A DNA stretch of 64,000 nt, taken from DASYTH01 sp045806965 (GTDB lineage: Bacteria > Actinomycetota > Actinomycetes > Mycobacteriales > Pseudonocardiaceae). The notes under the pieces were generated by a model that was given only the letters and a program-made list of their open reading frames with translations, made no database searches and had not been told where the DNA came from. Made by a program: the position numbers and the translations under genes. Location of the stretch: contig JBJMIG010000018.1 of the NCBI GenBank assembly GCA_045806965.1, positions 1 to 64,000 on the forward strand, given 5' to 3'. Of this stretch, positions 45,089 through 54,753 are shown one piece after another; the first letter of the stretch is position 1; every line of letters begins with the position of its first letter.

Positions 45089-45993
45089 TTCGGGAGCTCC
45101 GGAAGCTGTTGGCCCACCGTCTGCTGGGCGTGGGCGAACTTCTGCGGCCAGACCCGGGTGATGGCGTCGGCCGGCCAGCCGGTCCCGTCGGCGAACTCGA
45201 CGGCGACTTCGCTCGGGTGCGACCACAGCGCCAGCCGGTCGCCGCCGATGCCGACCACTTGACCGGTGATCCGCGCGGCGGCGTCGGAGGCGAGGAAGGC
45301 GACAACGCCGGCGGCGTCGGCGGGCGTGCCGAAGCCGAGCTGCCGGCGAGCGAAGGGCGGGAGCGGTTCGCCGGCGGCCAGTGCGTCGACGTAGGGCTTG
45401 AGGAAGGGCACCGTCTCAGTCATCGCCGTGGCCGCGACCGGCACGACCGCGTTGACCGTGATGCGTGCGCGGGCCAGCTCCATCGCCCAGGTGCGGACCA
45501 TGCCGACGATTCCGGCCTTGGCCGCGGCGTAGTTGGTCTGCCCGAAGTTGCCGACCTGCCCGGTGGGCGAGCCGACGCAGATGATCCGACCGCCCGCATC
45601 CTGCTCCCGGAGTTTGATCGCGGCGGCCCGGGTGCAGGTGAAGGTGCCGCGCAGGTGGGTGGTGACGACCGCGTCGAACTGCTCGTCGGTCATCTTCCAC
45701 AGCGTGCTGTCGCGGAGAATGCCGGCGTTGTTGACCAGGATGTCGAGCCGGCCGAACTCGTCGACCGCACGGTCGACGAGGGCCCGCGCGGCCTCGCTGG
45801 TGCCGACCGGCACCACCTCGGCGACAGCCGTGCCGCCGGCCGCGGTGATCGTCGTGACGGCGGACTCGGCGATCTGCGGGTCGACGTCGTTGACGACGAC
45901 CGCACAGCCCGCCCGGGCCAGCTCGGTGGCGTAGGCGAGGCCGAGGCCCTGCCCGCTGCCGGTGACGATGGCGACCTTGCCGGAAAGATCCAC
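45085..45993 (-). CDS. short-chain dehydrogenase/reductase
   Basis: A 302-residue classical SDR. The cofactor motif TGSGQGLG is at 11-18, NNAG at 88-91, and the catalytic Ser142, Tyr155 and Lys159 lie in CVGSPTG and NYAAAK. It resembles 3-hydroxyacyl-CoA dehydrogenases of multifunctional beta-oxidation proteins, and with the MaoC gene next door it could catalyse the step after hydration. Coupled to the amidohydrolase by a 4-base overlap. Confidence 0.85.
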   Translation of the reverse strand: MDLSGKVAIVTGSGQGLGLAYATELARAGCAVVVNDVDPQIAESAVTTITAAGGTAVAEVVPVGTSEAARALVDRAVDEFGRLDILVNNAGILRDSTLWKMTDEQFDAVVTTHLRGTFTCTRAAAIKLREQDAGGRIICVGSPTGQVGNFGQTNYAAAKAGIVGMVRTWAMELARARITVNAVVPVAATAMTETVPFLKPYVDALAAGEPLPPFARRQLGFGTPADAAGVVAFLASDAAARITGQVVGIGGDRLALWSHPSEVAVEFADGTGWPADAITRVWPQKFAHAQQTVGQQLPELPK

Positions 45994-46005
45994 TGCTGTA
46001 CTCCT

Positions 46006-46413
46006 CTACTGGGCCGGTCGGTGGCGGCCATCAAGCGCAGCTGGGCGCGCGGGGACGACGAAGTCGATCACGAGCTCGCACCAGCGTTCGCTGGGAGCGC
46101 CGACGACCGCCACGCGAACCACCGACGGGTGGCTGACGACGGCGTCCTCGACCTCCTCCGACGCGACGTTCTCCCCACCGGTCTTGATCATGTCCTTGCG
46201 TCGCCTGACGAGCAGTCCGGCAGCCACCCGCTGCGCGTCGCTGAGCAGCCCGGCCGCCGTCCAGACGTGCTCCTCGGCCGGCGTGACCGTGCGCAGGAGT
46301 GGCTCCGTCGGGCCGAACCGGGCGGCGCGACGGAGCACGTCGCCGATGACGTGCTCCGCGAGCGCGACGGCGGGCGGTGCGTGAAGCTCGCTCCGCTTCA
46401 GGAGGTTGGGCAC
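46006..46413 (-). pseudogene. acyl-CoA synthetase with large internal deletion
   Basis: A 135-residue open frame that joins two distant parts of an AMP-forming acyl-CoA synthetase. Residues about 18-67 are the N-terminal start (LLRTVTPAEEHVWTAAGLL). At about 70 the sequence jumps to the C-terminal hinge RRKDMIKTGGENVASEEVED and SVVRVAVVGAPSERW. All of the P-loop, A5 and acyl-binding core (about 350 residues) is missing, and the final catalytic-Lys part is cut short. The frame is kept and the neighbours are closely spaced, so the deletion is clean and perhaps recent. The protein cannot be an active ligase. Confidence 0.8.
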
Positions 46414-46416
46414 GGA

Positions 46417-47670
46417 TCAGCCGAAGGGGTAGCTCTTGGCGCTGGAGCCTTCGAAGGTTTCCAGGACTGTGAGCCCACCCTCGGCGTCACGCGACGGGCG
46501 GGAGACGTAGACGGTGCGGGTCGGCGGCTTGGCCACGTCGGTGTAGGTCAGGGGCGTGGCGAACAGGCCCTTGGTGTCCAGGTTGCTGGTTTTCCGCATG
46601 GCCGCGACCACGCCTTTCGGGGTCAGGTCCTTGGCCTCGCAGGCCCCCTTCATGGCTGCAGTGAGCAGTTCCGCCTGACCGTAGGCGAGGGGCACCTCCC
46701 AGCCGAGTGTCCCCTTGGGATCGGCGGTCCTGTACAGCTGGCGGGCCGCCTGGACGGCGGGCGCCTCGACGCTGTACGGCGCGATGCTGGTCACCGTGTA
46801 GAAGTGCGCAAGGAGCGCCGGGCCGGCCGGGGTGTTCAGCAGCGAGGGGCCGAAAGTCGGTGTGTTGCCGACGATGGGAACGTTGACCCCTTGCGCGGCG
46901 AGGACGCCGGCGAGGGAGGCGAGCTGGCCCGGGGCGGCGGCGAGGATCACCGCCGAGACGCCCGCCTGCTGCAATGCGGAGGCCTGGGCCGTGAGGTCGG
47001 TGTCCCGCGGCGTGATCTGCTGCGGCACGATCTCCAGCCCGTGCTGTTTGGCGGCATACTGGGCTCCGGCGAGCGAGTCGTTGCCGTAGTCGCCGACGAA
47101 GTAGACGACGCCGACCTTGTTTCCTTTGGCCAGGCCGAGTTTGCTGACGAGGTAGTCGATCGCGTTGGCGCTCTCGACGCTGTACGTCGTGCCGGGGATC
47201 TGGGCGTTGTTGTACTTCAGGGCGACGCTGGCCCAGCCGTGGCCGCCGAGGTAGAGCCCGTCGGCTTCGGCCAGCGGCAGCACCGCGGCCGAGGTCGGAC
47301 CGCCGAGCACCTGCTGCAGGGCCACGACCTTCGCGGCCATGCTGCGGTAGAGCGTGACCGCCTTCTGCGGGTCGTACCCGTGGTCCTGCACCTCGACCTT
47401 GATGGCCCGGCCGCAGATCCCGCCGTCCTTGTTCACCTTGTCGTAGTAGGCCTTCGTCTCGGTGACCTGGATCGCCGCGCCGGCGGCGAAGGGTCCGGAG
47501 AGGTCGGTGAGCATGCCGACCGTGATGGTGTCGCCGGTGACCCCGGCGCCGGTCTTGACGGTCCCCTCGGCGGCCCCGCCGCCCCCCGCGTTGGGGGCCT
47601 GGGTCGTGCAGGCGGCCAGGATGGCAACGCAGGCCGCCAGGGCCATCGTCGTGCGGGCGCGCTGCTTCAT
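46417..47670 (-). CDS. branched-chain-type ABC transporter substrate-binding lipoprotein
   Basis: A 417-residue periplasmic-binding protein of the Leu/Ile/Val family, anchored by the lipobox ILAAC (Cys21). It begins GDTITVGMLTDLSGPFAAG, the family's first strand and ligand loop, followed by AVTLYRSMAAK and GGPTSAAVLPL. These binding proteins often bind aromatic acids or amides rather than amino acids. First of four transport genes in one operon. Its ATG overlaps nothing upstream except the LivM stop by 4 bases. Confidence 0.9.
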   Translation of the reverse strand: MKQRARTTMALAACVAILAACTTQAPNAGGGGAAEGTVKTGAGVTGDTITVGMLTDLSGPFAAGAAIQVTETKAYYDKVNKDGGICGRAIKVEVQDHGYDPQKAVTLYRSMAAKVVALQQVLGGPTSAAVLPLAEADGLYLGGHGWASVALKYNNAQIPGTTYSVESANAIDYLVSKLGLAKGNKVGVVYFVGDYGNDSLAGAQYAAKQHGLEIVPQQITPRDTDLTAQASALQQAGVSAVILAAAPGQLASLAGVLAAQGVNVPIVGNTPTFGPSLLNTPAGPALLAHFYTVTSIAPYSVEAPAVQAARQLYRTADPKGTLGWEVPLAYGQAELLTAAMKGACEAKDLTPKGVVAAMRKTSNLDTKGLFATPLTYTDVAKPPTRTVYVSRPSRDAEGGLTVLETFEGSSAKSYPFG

Positions 47671-48779
47671 GGGATGGTCTCCTTTGACCTGGTGGGGACT
47701 TCGGGGTGGGACGATGCCGGTGGTGCGGCCGGAGCGCGCCTACGTCGGAGCCGGGCTGCCGCGCCGGCAAGGCCACCGCGGAAGAACAGCAGGACGGCGA
47801 TGATGGCCGCGCCGTAGAGAAACCGGGACAGTGTGGCGGCGTCGAGCCCGCCCGAGCCGGGTGCCGCCAGAAAGGGCAGTTCGGAGCTGTACTGGGTGAG
47901 GACCAGGGGCAGCGTGACGACGAAGACCGCGCCGGCCGCCGCGCCGGCGACCGAGCCGAGTCCACCCAGAACGATCATGACGAGAAAGTCGATGGACAGT
48001 GGCAGCCCGAACAGGTCGGGGGCGATGCGCCCGTAGGCGAGGGCCATGAGCGCACCGGCGATACCGGCGTAGGCGGAGGAGATGACGAACGCGGTGGCCT
48101 TGGCGCGGGCGACGTGGATGCCCATCGCCGCGGCCCCGGCTTCGCTGTCGCGGACATTGGCCAGCGCCCGGCCGGTGCTGCTGGCCTTGACGTTGCGGGC
48201 CACCCAGGCGGCGAGCAGGGCGACGGCCAGGAACAGGTACCAGAGCCGGTGCAGGCCCGTGAACACCACCCCGGCGACCGCCAGGTAGTCGGGGTCGCTG
48301 TTGCTGAAACTGAAGCCGGGCACCGAAAAGGGCTCGACGCTGCGTCCGTTGAAGCCCCCGGTGTATGCCTCGATGTTCACCATGAGGTGGCGGGCCAGAA
48401 AGACCAGCCCGATGGTGGCCAGGCCGAGGTAGATCCCGCGGAGCCGCCCGGAAATCGGGCTGAACAGAGCGCCGGCCGCCGCGGCCACGGTGCCGGCCAG
48501 GACCAGCGCGAGCACCGGAGGAAGGCCCAGCCCGGCGACGCGGCCGTCCACCTCACCGGCCGCCCAGGCATACGTGTTGGCGCCCAGTGCGGCGAAGAAC
48601 GCATGACCGAGGGACAGCTGGCCGGCGACGCCGACAAGCAGGGTCAGTCCGATGGCGCCCACCACCGCGGCCATGGCGAACAGCCCGGTCTGCAGCCAGA
48701 AGTCGTCCAGAACCAGTGGTAGGGCCGGCGCGATGAGGAGGGCCAGGAGCGTCGGGATCCGGCGCAGCGGGTCAGACAC
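47667..48779 (-). CDS. ABC transporter permease, LivM type
   Basis: A 370-residue inner-membrane permease with about ten hydrophobic segments. LLVGVAGQLSLGHAFFAALGA is the conserved LivM N-terminal motif and VMIVLGGLGSVAGAAAGA the C-terminal coupling region. It pairs with the LivH permease. Its start overlaps the LivH stop by 8 bases and its own stop overlaps the binding protein start. Confidence 0.9.
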   Translation of the reverse strand: MSDPLRRIPTLLALLIAPALPLVLDDFWLQTGLFAMAAVVGAIGLTLLVGVAGQLSLGHAFFAALGANTYAWAAGEVDGRVAGLGLPPVLALVLAGTVAAAAGALFSPISGRLRGIYLGLATIGLVFLARHLMVNIEAYTGGFNGRSVEPFSVPGFSFSNSDPDYLAVAGVVFTGLHRLWYLFLAVALLAAWVARNVKASSTGRALANVRDSEAGAAAMGIHVARAKATAFVISSAYAGIAGALMALAYGRIAPDLFGLPLSIDFLVMIVLGGLGSVAGAAAGAVFVVTLPLVLTQYSSELPFLAAPGSGGLDAATLSRFLYGAAIIAVLLFFRGGLAGAAARLRRRRAPAAPPASSHPEVPTRSKETIP

Positions 48780-49662
48780 GGACGGCCTCCTTGCCGCCGA
48801 ACAACCCCGACGGCCGGACCAGCAGGACGAGGATCATCACGGCGTAGGGGACGACCTCTCCCAAGCCGCGACCGAGAAAGTGGAGTTGGCTTTCGTAGCC
48901 GACGGCCAGGGCGGTGACCACACCGATGACCAGACCGCCGACGATCGCCCCGACGACGGAGTCGAAGCCGCCGAGCACCCAGGCGGGGATCGCGGCGAAG
49001 GCGCTGAGCGCGAGGGTCGGGGTCACGCCGGAGGCCGGGAAGGAGGCGAGGAAGATGCCGGCGATGGCCGCCAGTGCCCCGGCCAGCGCCCAACCGGCGG
49101 CGCCGGTGCGCGAGCGCCGGATGCCCATCAGGGAAGCGGTGTCGCCGTCGGCGGCGGCGGCCCGCATCGCGACACCGAGGCTGGTGCGGGCGAAGAGGAA
49201 CCAGAGGGCGGCGAAGACGATGAAGGCGAGGCCGGCCGCGATTGCCCGGCTCGTCGGCAGCCTGATGCCGCCCAACTCGACCACGTCGGCCCCCCAGGGC
49301 GCGCCGATCGCCAGTACCTGGTTGCCGATCCGGCGGGTCAGTTCGGTGAGCAGCAGGATGTCCACGCCGAGCATGAGGATCGCCGCCGTGCCGGGGTTGG
49401 CCTCGGCCAGGTTGCGGACCAGGATCGCGTTGATCAGCACGCCCAGCGCCGCCGCGCCGAGGATCCCCAGCAGGACCGCCGGCCAGAAGCCGATCGGGTC
49501 GTGCAGTACGGAGACGAGGTAAGCACCCGTCAGCAGCACCGAGCCGTGCGCGAAGTTCAGCACGCCGGTCGAGGTGAACACGATGACGAAGCCGACCGCG
49601 ATCAGCCCCAGGATCAGGCCGTAGGACAGGCCGTTGACCAACTGGGTGACGAAGTACGTCAT
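48772..49662 (-). CDS. ABC transporter permease, LivH type
   Basis: A 296-residue permease. VNGLSYGLILGLIAVGFVI opens the protein and is the standard LivH start, then GVLNFAHGSVLL, and AWVLGGFDSVVGAIVGGLVI is the cytoplasmic coupling motif. It works with LivM to form the channel. Coupled by 4 bases to the fused ATPase gene upstream. Confidence 0.9.
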   Translation of the reverse strand: MTYFVTQLVNGLSYGLILGLIAVGFVIVFTSTGVLNFAHGSVLLTGAYLVSVLHDPIGFWPAVLLGILGAAALGVLINAILVRNLAEANPGTAAILMLGVDILLLTELTRRIGNQVLAIGAPWGADVVELGGIRLPTSRAIAAGLAFIVFAALWFLFARTSLGVAMRAAAADGDTASLMGIRRSRTGAAGWALAGALAAIAGIFLASFPASGVTPTLALSAFAAIPAWVLGGFDSVVGAIVGGLVIGVVTALAVGYESQLHFLGRGLGEVVPYAVMILVLLVRPSGLFGGKEAVRV

Positions 49663-51242
49663 GCCGCCGCCGTTCCGAGATAGGCCCGCAGGACCTCGGG
49701 GTTCCGCTGCACCTCCTGCGGGCTTCCTTCGGCGATCCGCTTGCCGAAGTCGAGGACGGTGACCCGTTCCGCCAGGCCCATGACGAAGCGCATGTCGTGC
49801 TCGACGAGCAGGATCGACAGGCCCAGTTCGTGCTGGACCGCGCGGATCACCTCCGCCAGGGCCATCGACTCGGCATAGGTCATTCCGGCGACGGGTTCGT
49901 CAAGCAGCAGCAGAGTGGGTTCGGCGGCAAGGGCCCGCCCCAGCTCGACCCGCTTGCGGTCGCCGTAGGACAGGGTATGGGTTTCGCGGTCGAGGAGACC
50001 GTCGATGCCGAGCAGAACCGCGATCCGGCGCACGGTCTCCCGCTCGGCGCGTTCCTCCTTGCGGGCTCGGGGAAGTCGCAGCGCATGGGCGAGGGCTCCG
50101 GTGCGCAGGACGCGGTGCCTGCCGACCAGCAGGTTGTCCTCGACCGTGGCCTCCAGCGACAGCGCGATGTTCTGGAAGGTGCGGGCGACGCCGAGGCCGG
50201 CGATCCGGTGCGCGGGCAGCCCGGTGATCGTGGCGTCGCCGTAGTGCACCGCGCCCTCGGTCGCGCGGTAGGCGCCGCTCAGGACGTTGATGCAGGTCGA
50301 CTTGCCGGCGCCGTTGGGACCTATCAACGCGTGGATCGTGCCGGTCTCGACGGTGAACGACACCGTCGACAGCGCGGTGATGCCGCCGAACCGCACGGTA
50401 AGGCCGTCCACCCGGAGTTGCCGCGCCTGGGCGGCCGACGACCGTCCGAAATGGACCGGCAGCTCGGGCGGCAGGTCGCCGGGCGCCGTCCGGGCCGAGG
50501 GTGAGGTTCCCACGCCGAGATAGCGGTCGCGGATCTCGTCGGTTGCCGCCAGTTCGGCCGACTTCCCTGCCGCGGTGATCCTGCCGACCTCCAGCACATA
50601 GGCGCGGTCGGCGACCCGCAGGCCCATGGCCGCGTTCTGCTCGATGAGCAAAACCGAGGTTCCCTGCGCATGGATCTGCTCGATGATCTCGCCGATCCGC
50701 CCGACTAGTTGCGGCGCCAGGCCGAGTGACGGCTCGTCGAGCAGCAGCAACGCGGGCGAGGTCATCAACGCCCGCCCTATCGCGAGCACCTGCTGCTCGC
50801 CGCCGGACAACAGGCCACCACGCTGGTGACGGCGCCGCGCCAGGATCGGAAACAGGTCGAAGACCCGCTCGGTCGCCTCGGCGCGAGCGCGAGCGCCGCG
50901 CACCGGGTAGGCCCCCGCCCGCAGATTCTCCGCCACGGTCAGATCGCGGAAGATGCGCCGGCCCTCGGGCACCTGGGCCAGGCCCGCACGCACCACCCAT
51001 GCCGCGTCGCGGCCGGCGAGGTCCTCGCCCCGGAAGCGGACGGTCCCCGCGACGATCGCGGCGCCGACGCCGCCCAGCGAGCGGGACACGGCGCGCAGCA
51101 ATGTCGTCTTGCCGGCGCCGTTGCTCCCCAGGACCGCCACGACGGACCCGACATCGACGCGCACGGAGACTCCCCGCAGCGCTCGGACGACACCGCCGTA
51201 GGCGACGGAGAGGTCGTCCACGGCAAGGAGGGGATCGGGCAC
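49659..51242 (-). CDS. fused LivF-LivG double ABC ATPase
   Basis: A 527-residue protein that joins the two ATPases usually made separately. Residues about 1-235 are LivF-like, with Walker A GSNGAGKT, signature LLSGGEQQ and LLLLDEPSLGLAP. Residues about 275-527 are LivG-like, with GPNGAGKS, LSYGDRKR and LLLLDEPVAGM. The order LivF then LivG, with a 35-residue linker, ensures one of each per transporter. GTG chosen because AAAGG lies 6 bases ahead and the protein then starts with the normal LivF strand. First gene of the catabolic/transport operon, divergent from paaX-like gene. Confidence 0.9.
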   Translation of the reverse strand: MPDPLLAVDDLSVAYGGVVRALRGVSVRVDVGSVVAVLGSNGAGKTTLLRAVSRSLGGVGAAIVAGTVRFRGEDLAGRDAAWVVRAGLAQVPEGRRIFRDLTVAENLRAGAYPVRGARARAEATERVFDLFPILARRRHQRGGLLSGGEQQVLAIGRALMTSPALLLLDEPSLGLAPQLVGRIGEIIEQIHAQGTSVLLIEQNAAMGLRVADRAYVLEVGRITAAGKSAELAATDEIRDRYLGVGTSPSARTAPGDLPPELPVHFGRSSAAQARQLRVDGLTVRFGGITALSTVSFTVETGTIHALIGPNGAGKSTCINVLSGAYRATEGAVHYGDATITGLPAHRIAGLGVARTFQNIALSLEATVEDNLLVGRHRVLRTGALAHALRLPRARKEERAERETVRRIAVLLGIDGLLDRETHTLSYGDRKRVELGRALAAEPTLLLLDEPVAGMTYAESMALAEVIRAVQHELGLSILLVEHDMRFVMGLAERVTVLDFGKRIAEGSPQEVQRNPEVLRAYLGTAAA

Positions 51243-51297
51243 GAGAATGCCTTTGGGACGAAGTAGTGTCGGGCGTTCTAGAAAGTAGAAGTGCCCG

Positions 51298-51309
51298 TGA
51301 CGTACGTCA
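51298..51309. promoter_or_regulatory. 12-bp perfect palindrome, candidate PaaX-type operator
   Basis: TGACGTACGTCA lies centrally in the 130-base gap between the divergent fused ATPase and PaaX-like genes. It is followed by AT-rich sequence typical of promoters. Position makes it the likely operator for the regulator next door. Confidence 0.6.
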
Positions 51310-51372
51310 AGCATCTATCTAATGTGTTGAATGTGGACGGGTGGCTACCGGCCGCCCGGGAGGAGAGCGGGG

Positions 51373-52197
51373 ATGAGTGCCGAGGCACTGGAGGGGCGGG
51401 CGTACGGCCATCGACCCCAGTCGATGCTGTTCAGCTTCTTTGGTGGCGTGGTGCACGGTCGCGACTTGCCCCCGATCCCCACCTCGGTGTTCCTGCGGCT
51501 GCTGGGCGGGCTGGGGGTCGCGGAGGCCGCCATCCGCGCCACCCTGGCGCGGATGACCCGAAACGGGCTGCTGGAACGCATCCAGGCCGGCCGCGCGGCG
51601 CACTACCGGCTCACGCCGAAAGCCGACGCGGTCGTGCGCAAGGCCGCCCAGCGGGTCGCCGCCGCGGCGCCGTTCGACCACCCCGACGGCGAGTGGACCC
51701 TGTTGAGCTACTCCATGCCGGAAAGCCGCCGAGACCTGCGTCATCGCGTCCGGGCGACGCTGACGTGGGCGGGGTTCGGCGGACTGCGGGACGGCGTGTG
51801 GATCGCACCCGGCACCGTCGACGTGGCCGAGGTCCTCGCCGACGCCGGACTCTACGAGGTCGCCGAGCTGGCGGAGTGGTTCGCCGCCTCCCCCATGCCG
51901 GCCGTCCGGGTGGAACAGTTCATCCGCAGGGCCTGGCCGATCGATCGCATCCGCGAGCGTCACGACGAGTTCATCGAGTCATGGTGGGCCGGTCCGAGCG
52001 AGGCGGACCCGCTGGGACAGATCACGCTGCTGGGCGCGGACTGGTTGCAGGTCCTGCGCAGCGACCCCGGTCTGCCGGCGCGCTACCTGTCCGCCGACTG
52101 GCCCGCCGCGCAGAGCGCCGCGGTCTACCGCCGCTGCTACACCGCCCTCCTGCCGGCCGCCGAGCGACGTCTCGACCTGGAACTCCGGGTGGAGTGA
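51373..52197 (+). CDS. PaaX-family transcriptional regulator
   Basis: A 274-residue regulator. The N-terminal winged helix holds MLFSFFGGVV, then AIRATLARMTRNGLLERIQAG, where PaaX recognises DNA. The middle and C-terminal domains (WTLLSYSMPESRRDLRHRV onward, RRCYTALLPAAERRL) match the PaaX family, which represses aromatic-acid catabolism and is released by a CoA thioester. It is transcribed away from the transport/catabolic operon. GGAGGAGAGCGGGG precedes the ATG, so the longer frame is not used. It is therefore the probable repressor of that operon. Confidence 0.85.
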   Translation: MSAEALEGRAYGHRPQSMLFSFFGGVVHGRDLPPIPTSVFLRLLGGLGVAEAAIRATLARMTRNGLLERIQAGRAAHYRLTPKADAVVRKAAQRVAAAAPFDHPDGEWTLLSYSMPESRRDLRHRVRATLTWAGFGGLRDGVWIAPGTVDVAEVLADAGLYEVAELAEWFAASPMPAVRVEQFIRRAWPIDRIRERHDEFIESWWAGPSEADPLGQITLLGADWLQVLRSDPGLPARYLSADWPAAQSAAVYRRCYTALLPAAERRLDLELRVE

Positions 52198-52290
52198 GCT
52201 ACCCTCAGAAAAGTTCAGACTTTCGTTGACGGTCGACAGGCAGACCTCTAGCGTCGTGAGGGTATCCGCAGCACTCTTGTGAGGACGCAG

Positions 52291-53679
52291 ATGTCCCCTC
52301 GGACCCTCGCCGCCGGTCTTGCCGGGGCCCTCGCTGTCTGTCTGGTGGCCGTCACTCCGGCCCTCGCGGAGAATCCGCCCGGCCCGGTCCACGCCACCGG
52401 CGTTCTGTCGGACGGCGTGGCGCAATGGGTCGCCGACGTGCCTGCCGACTGGAACGGCACGCTGATCCTGTACAGCCACGGGTACAACCCGACGCCGAAC
52501 AACCCGGCCCGCAACTCGCCCGACCCGCAGACGGCCGCGGCGCTGCTGGCCCGGGGCTACGCCCTCGTAGGCTCCTCCTACGAGCGGTCGGGCTGGACGA
52601 TGGACACCGCCGTGGGTGACCAGCTGGAAACCTTGGCGGTCTTCTCCCAACGGTTCGGCAGGCCCCATCGGACCCTGGCGCTCGGCACGTCTATGGGCGG
52701 CCTGATCACCGGACAGCTGGCCGAGCGCCGACACGCCGGCATCGACGGCGCACTGGCGACCTGCGGCCTGATGGAAGGCGGCGTGGACCTGCTCAACTAC
52801 CAGCTGGACGGGGCGCACGCGATCGCCCGACTGCTGGTGCCCGACGGCCGGACACTCCAGCTCGCCGGTTTCGGCGGCTCCATGGCGGCCGTGAACGCGT
52901 CGGTGCAGACGATGCTCGCCGCCCTTGCGGCCGCGCAGGGCACGCCGCAGGGCCGGGCCCGCACCGCCCTGGCCGCGGCGCTGTATCACCTGCCCCGCTG
53001 GGCCGTCGGAGCGTCGCAGCCGGCGCCGGACGACTACGCCGGGCAGGAACAGGCGCAGTACCAACAGTTCATCACGGCGCTGAACTTCACCTACCCGGCC
53101 CGGGTCGACATCGAGAACACCGTGGGCGGCAACCCGTCCTGGAACATCGGGGTCGACTACCGGGCGCTGCTGCCGCACGCCGACGAGCGCAAGCAGGTCA
53201 TGGCGCTGTACCGACAGGCCGGCCTCGACCTGGCCGCCGATCTGGACACGCTGAGCCGCACGGCCCACATCGCGCCGGAACCGCGTGCGCTGCACCGGGC
53301 CGCCGCGATCTCGGAGCTGACCGGCGAACTGCGGGTGCCGGTGCTGAGCATCCACACCACCCACGACGTTCTCGCCCCCGTGCAGGTCGAAGAGGACTAC
53401 GCCGAGCAGATCCGGCATGCGGGCGAGAACGCCTTGCTACGGCAGGCGTTCGTGCACCGGCTGGGCCACTGCGCGTTCACCCCGGCCGAGCTGGTGGCCT
53501 CCGTGCAGGCCCTGGAGGAACGAGTGCGCGCCGGCCACTGGACCCAGGCCGTGCAGCCCCGCCGGCTCGACGCCGCGGCCGAGCAACTCAACCTGGGTGG
53601 CGCGGAGTTCGTCGACCCGTACCAGCCGGCCGAGTGGCTGGGCGACCGCGGCGGAGCACTCGGCGGCCCGCGGTTCTGA
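52291..53679 (+). CDS. secreted alpha/beta hydrolase
   Basis: A 462-residue exported hydrolase. The signal peptide is MSPRTLAAGLAGALAVCLVA, cut after ALA near residue 26. The nucleophile is Ser in LGTSMGG. Asp probably lies in IHTTHDVLAP and His in LGHCAFTPAE, so the triad is complete. It resembles secreted prolyl or tannase-like hydrolases but no specific substrate can be named. GAGGAC precedes the ATG; an in-frame GTG 12 bases earlier is an alternative. Confidence 0.8.
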   Translation: MSPRTLAAGLAGALAVCLVAVTPALAENPPGPVHATGVLSDGVAQWVADVPADWNGTLILYSHGYNPTPNNPARNSPDPQTAAALLARGYALVGSSYERSGWTMDTAVGDQLETLAVFSQRFGRPHRTLALGTSMGGLITGQLAERRHAGIDGALATCGLMEGGVDLLNYQLDGAHAIARLLVPDGRTLQLAGFGGSMAAVNASVQTMLAALAAAQGTPQGRARTALAAALYHLPRWAVGASQPAPDDYAGQEQAQYQQFITALNFTYPARVDIENTVGGNPSWNIGVDYRALLPHADERKQVMALYRQAGLDLAADLDTLSRTAHIAPEPRALHRAAAISELTGELRVPVLSIHTTHDVLAPVQVEEDYAEQIRHAGENALLRQAFVHRLGHCAFTPAELVASVQALEERVRAGHWTQAVQPRRLDAAAEQLNLGGAEFVDPYQPAEWLGDRGGALGGPRF

Positions 53680-53724
53680 CGTACCAAGGACCGCCCACCT
53701 GGCAGGGGCGTGGGCGCCGATCCG

Positions 53725-54527
53725 TCACTTCCGCGCCGGCGTGATGGATTCGGTTCCGTCGTCCCAGCGCCAGGGTGGATTGTGTCCGTGCAGGTGAACG
53801 CCGCGATACACCAGGTGTCACCGAGGTAGGGCCGGTTTCCCGGGCACCGGCCCGGACGAACACGGTCCCGGCGTGGGGCGCACCCTCGGCGACGGCCGCC
53901 AGCACCCGCCGTTCGATCAGCGACGACCGTCTCGAGTGGACGGATACTCCCGGCTGAGACGGTCGAACGCCTCGCCCACAAACCGCAGTTCGCCCAAGCC
54001 GGCGGCGGCGATGGGTCCCAGACCTTCGGGAGTCGGCGCCCGGAAGGCGGCCCAGGCGGTGGCGGCGAGTTGGAGGGCGGCCGGGGTCAAGCGGGCCCGG
54101 GCATTGGTTGCGGGCAGTTCGCGCAGTTGCTCGGCGGTCAGTTCGCCGAGACCGCCGAAGCGGGCGATGCCCGGGTGCTCGCCGATGCAGATCAGGGTGA
54201 TGCGCTGCGCCGGCACGCCGAGGTCGGCGAGGCGGGCGAGAATCTGGATGATCTGGAGCTGATCGTAGGGATCCGCCTCGAACCACAGCACGTACTCGCC
54301 GTCCCGGTCGGCCGCCAGGGTCGGTCCCGTTCGACGAACATGTTCGCCGCCTCGCCGCAGTCGTCGACCTCACTCGGCACGAGGAAACCGGTCCGGATCC
54401 GCCGAAGTTCCTCAGGACCCCCGCAGGCGCCGGGCCCTCGTGCAGGTAGTCACGCCAGTACAGCACGGCCGCGGAAGCCCGGTGGCGTCGCCGTTGCTGA
54501 CGTGCAACGCCTCGATCGTCCGGTCGT
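53725..54527 (-). pseudogene. frameshifted DUF1835-type protein
   Basis: Fragments in three frames rebuild one protein in the right order: IEALHVSNGDATG, VLYWRDYLHEGPAPAG, then EVDDCGEAANMFVERD, then EYVLWFEADPYDQLQIIQIL and RITLICIGEHPG, then RRVLAAVAEGAPHAGTVFVR, ending in PPWRWDDGTESITPARK. DUF1835 proteins have exactly this sequence of motifs. At least four frameshifts separate them, so it is dead. Confidence 0.8.
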
Positions 54528-54753
54528 CGTCGGAAGTGGGTTTTCCGGACTGTCCGGCGAGAAGCTGGCTGCGTGCCGCGGCGTACCGGAACGCGTACAT
54601 CGTCACGACCGCCACACCCAGCCTGCACCGACCCAACCGCAACACCGGCGACTCACCAGTTCGCCCCGAGCTCATGTTGGGAAAATGTTGGGAAGGACAG
54701 TCTTTGATCCCATGTAGACACCAAAGAGGCGGCCTACCTGCGTAAACGGCCTC

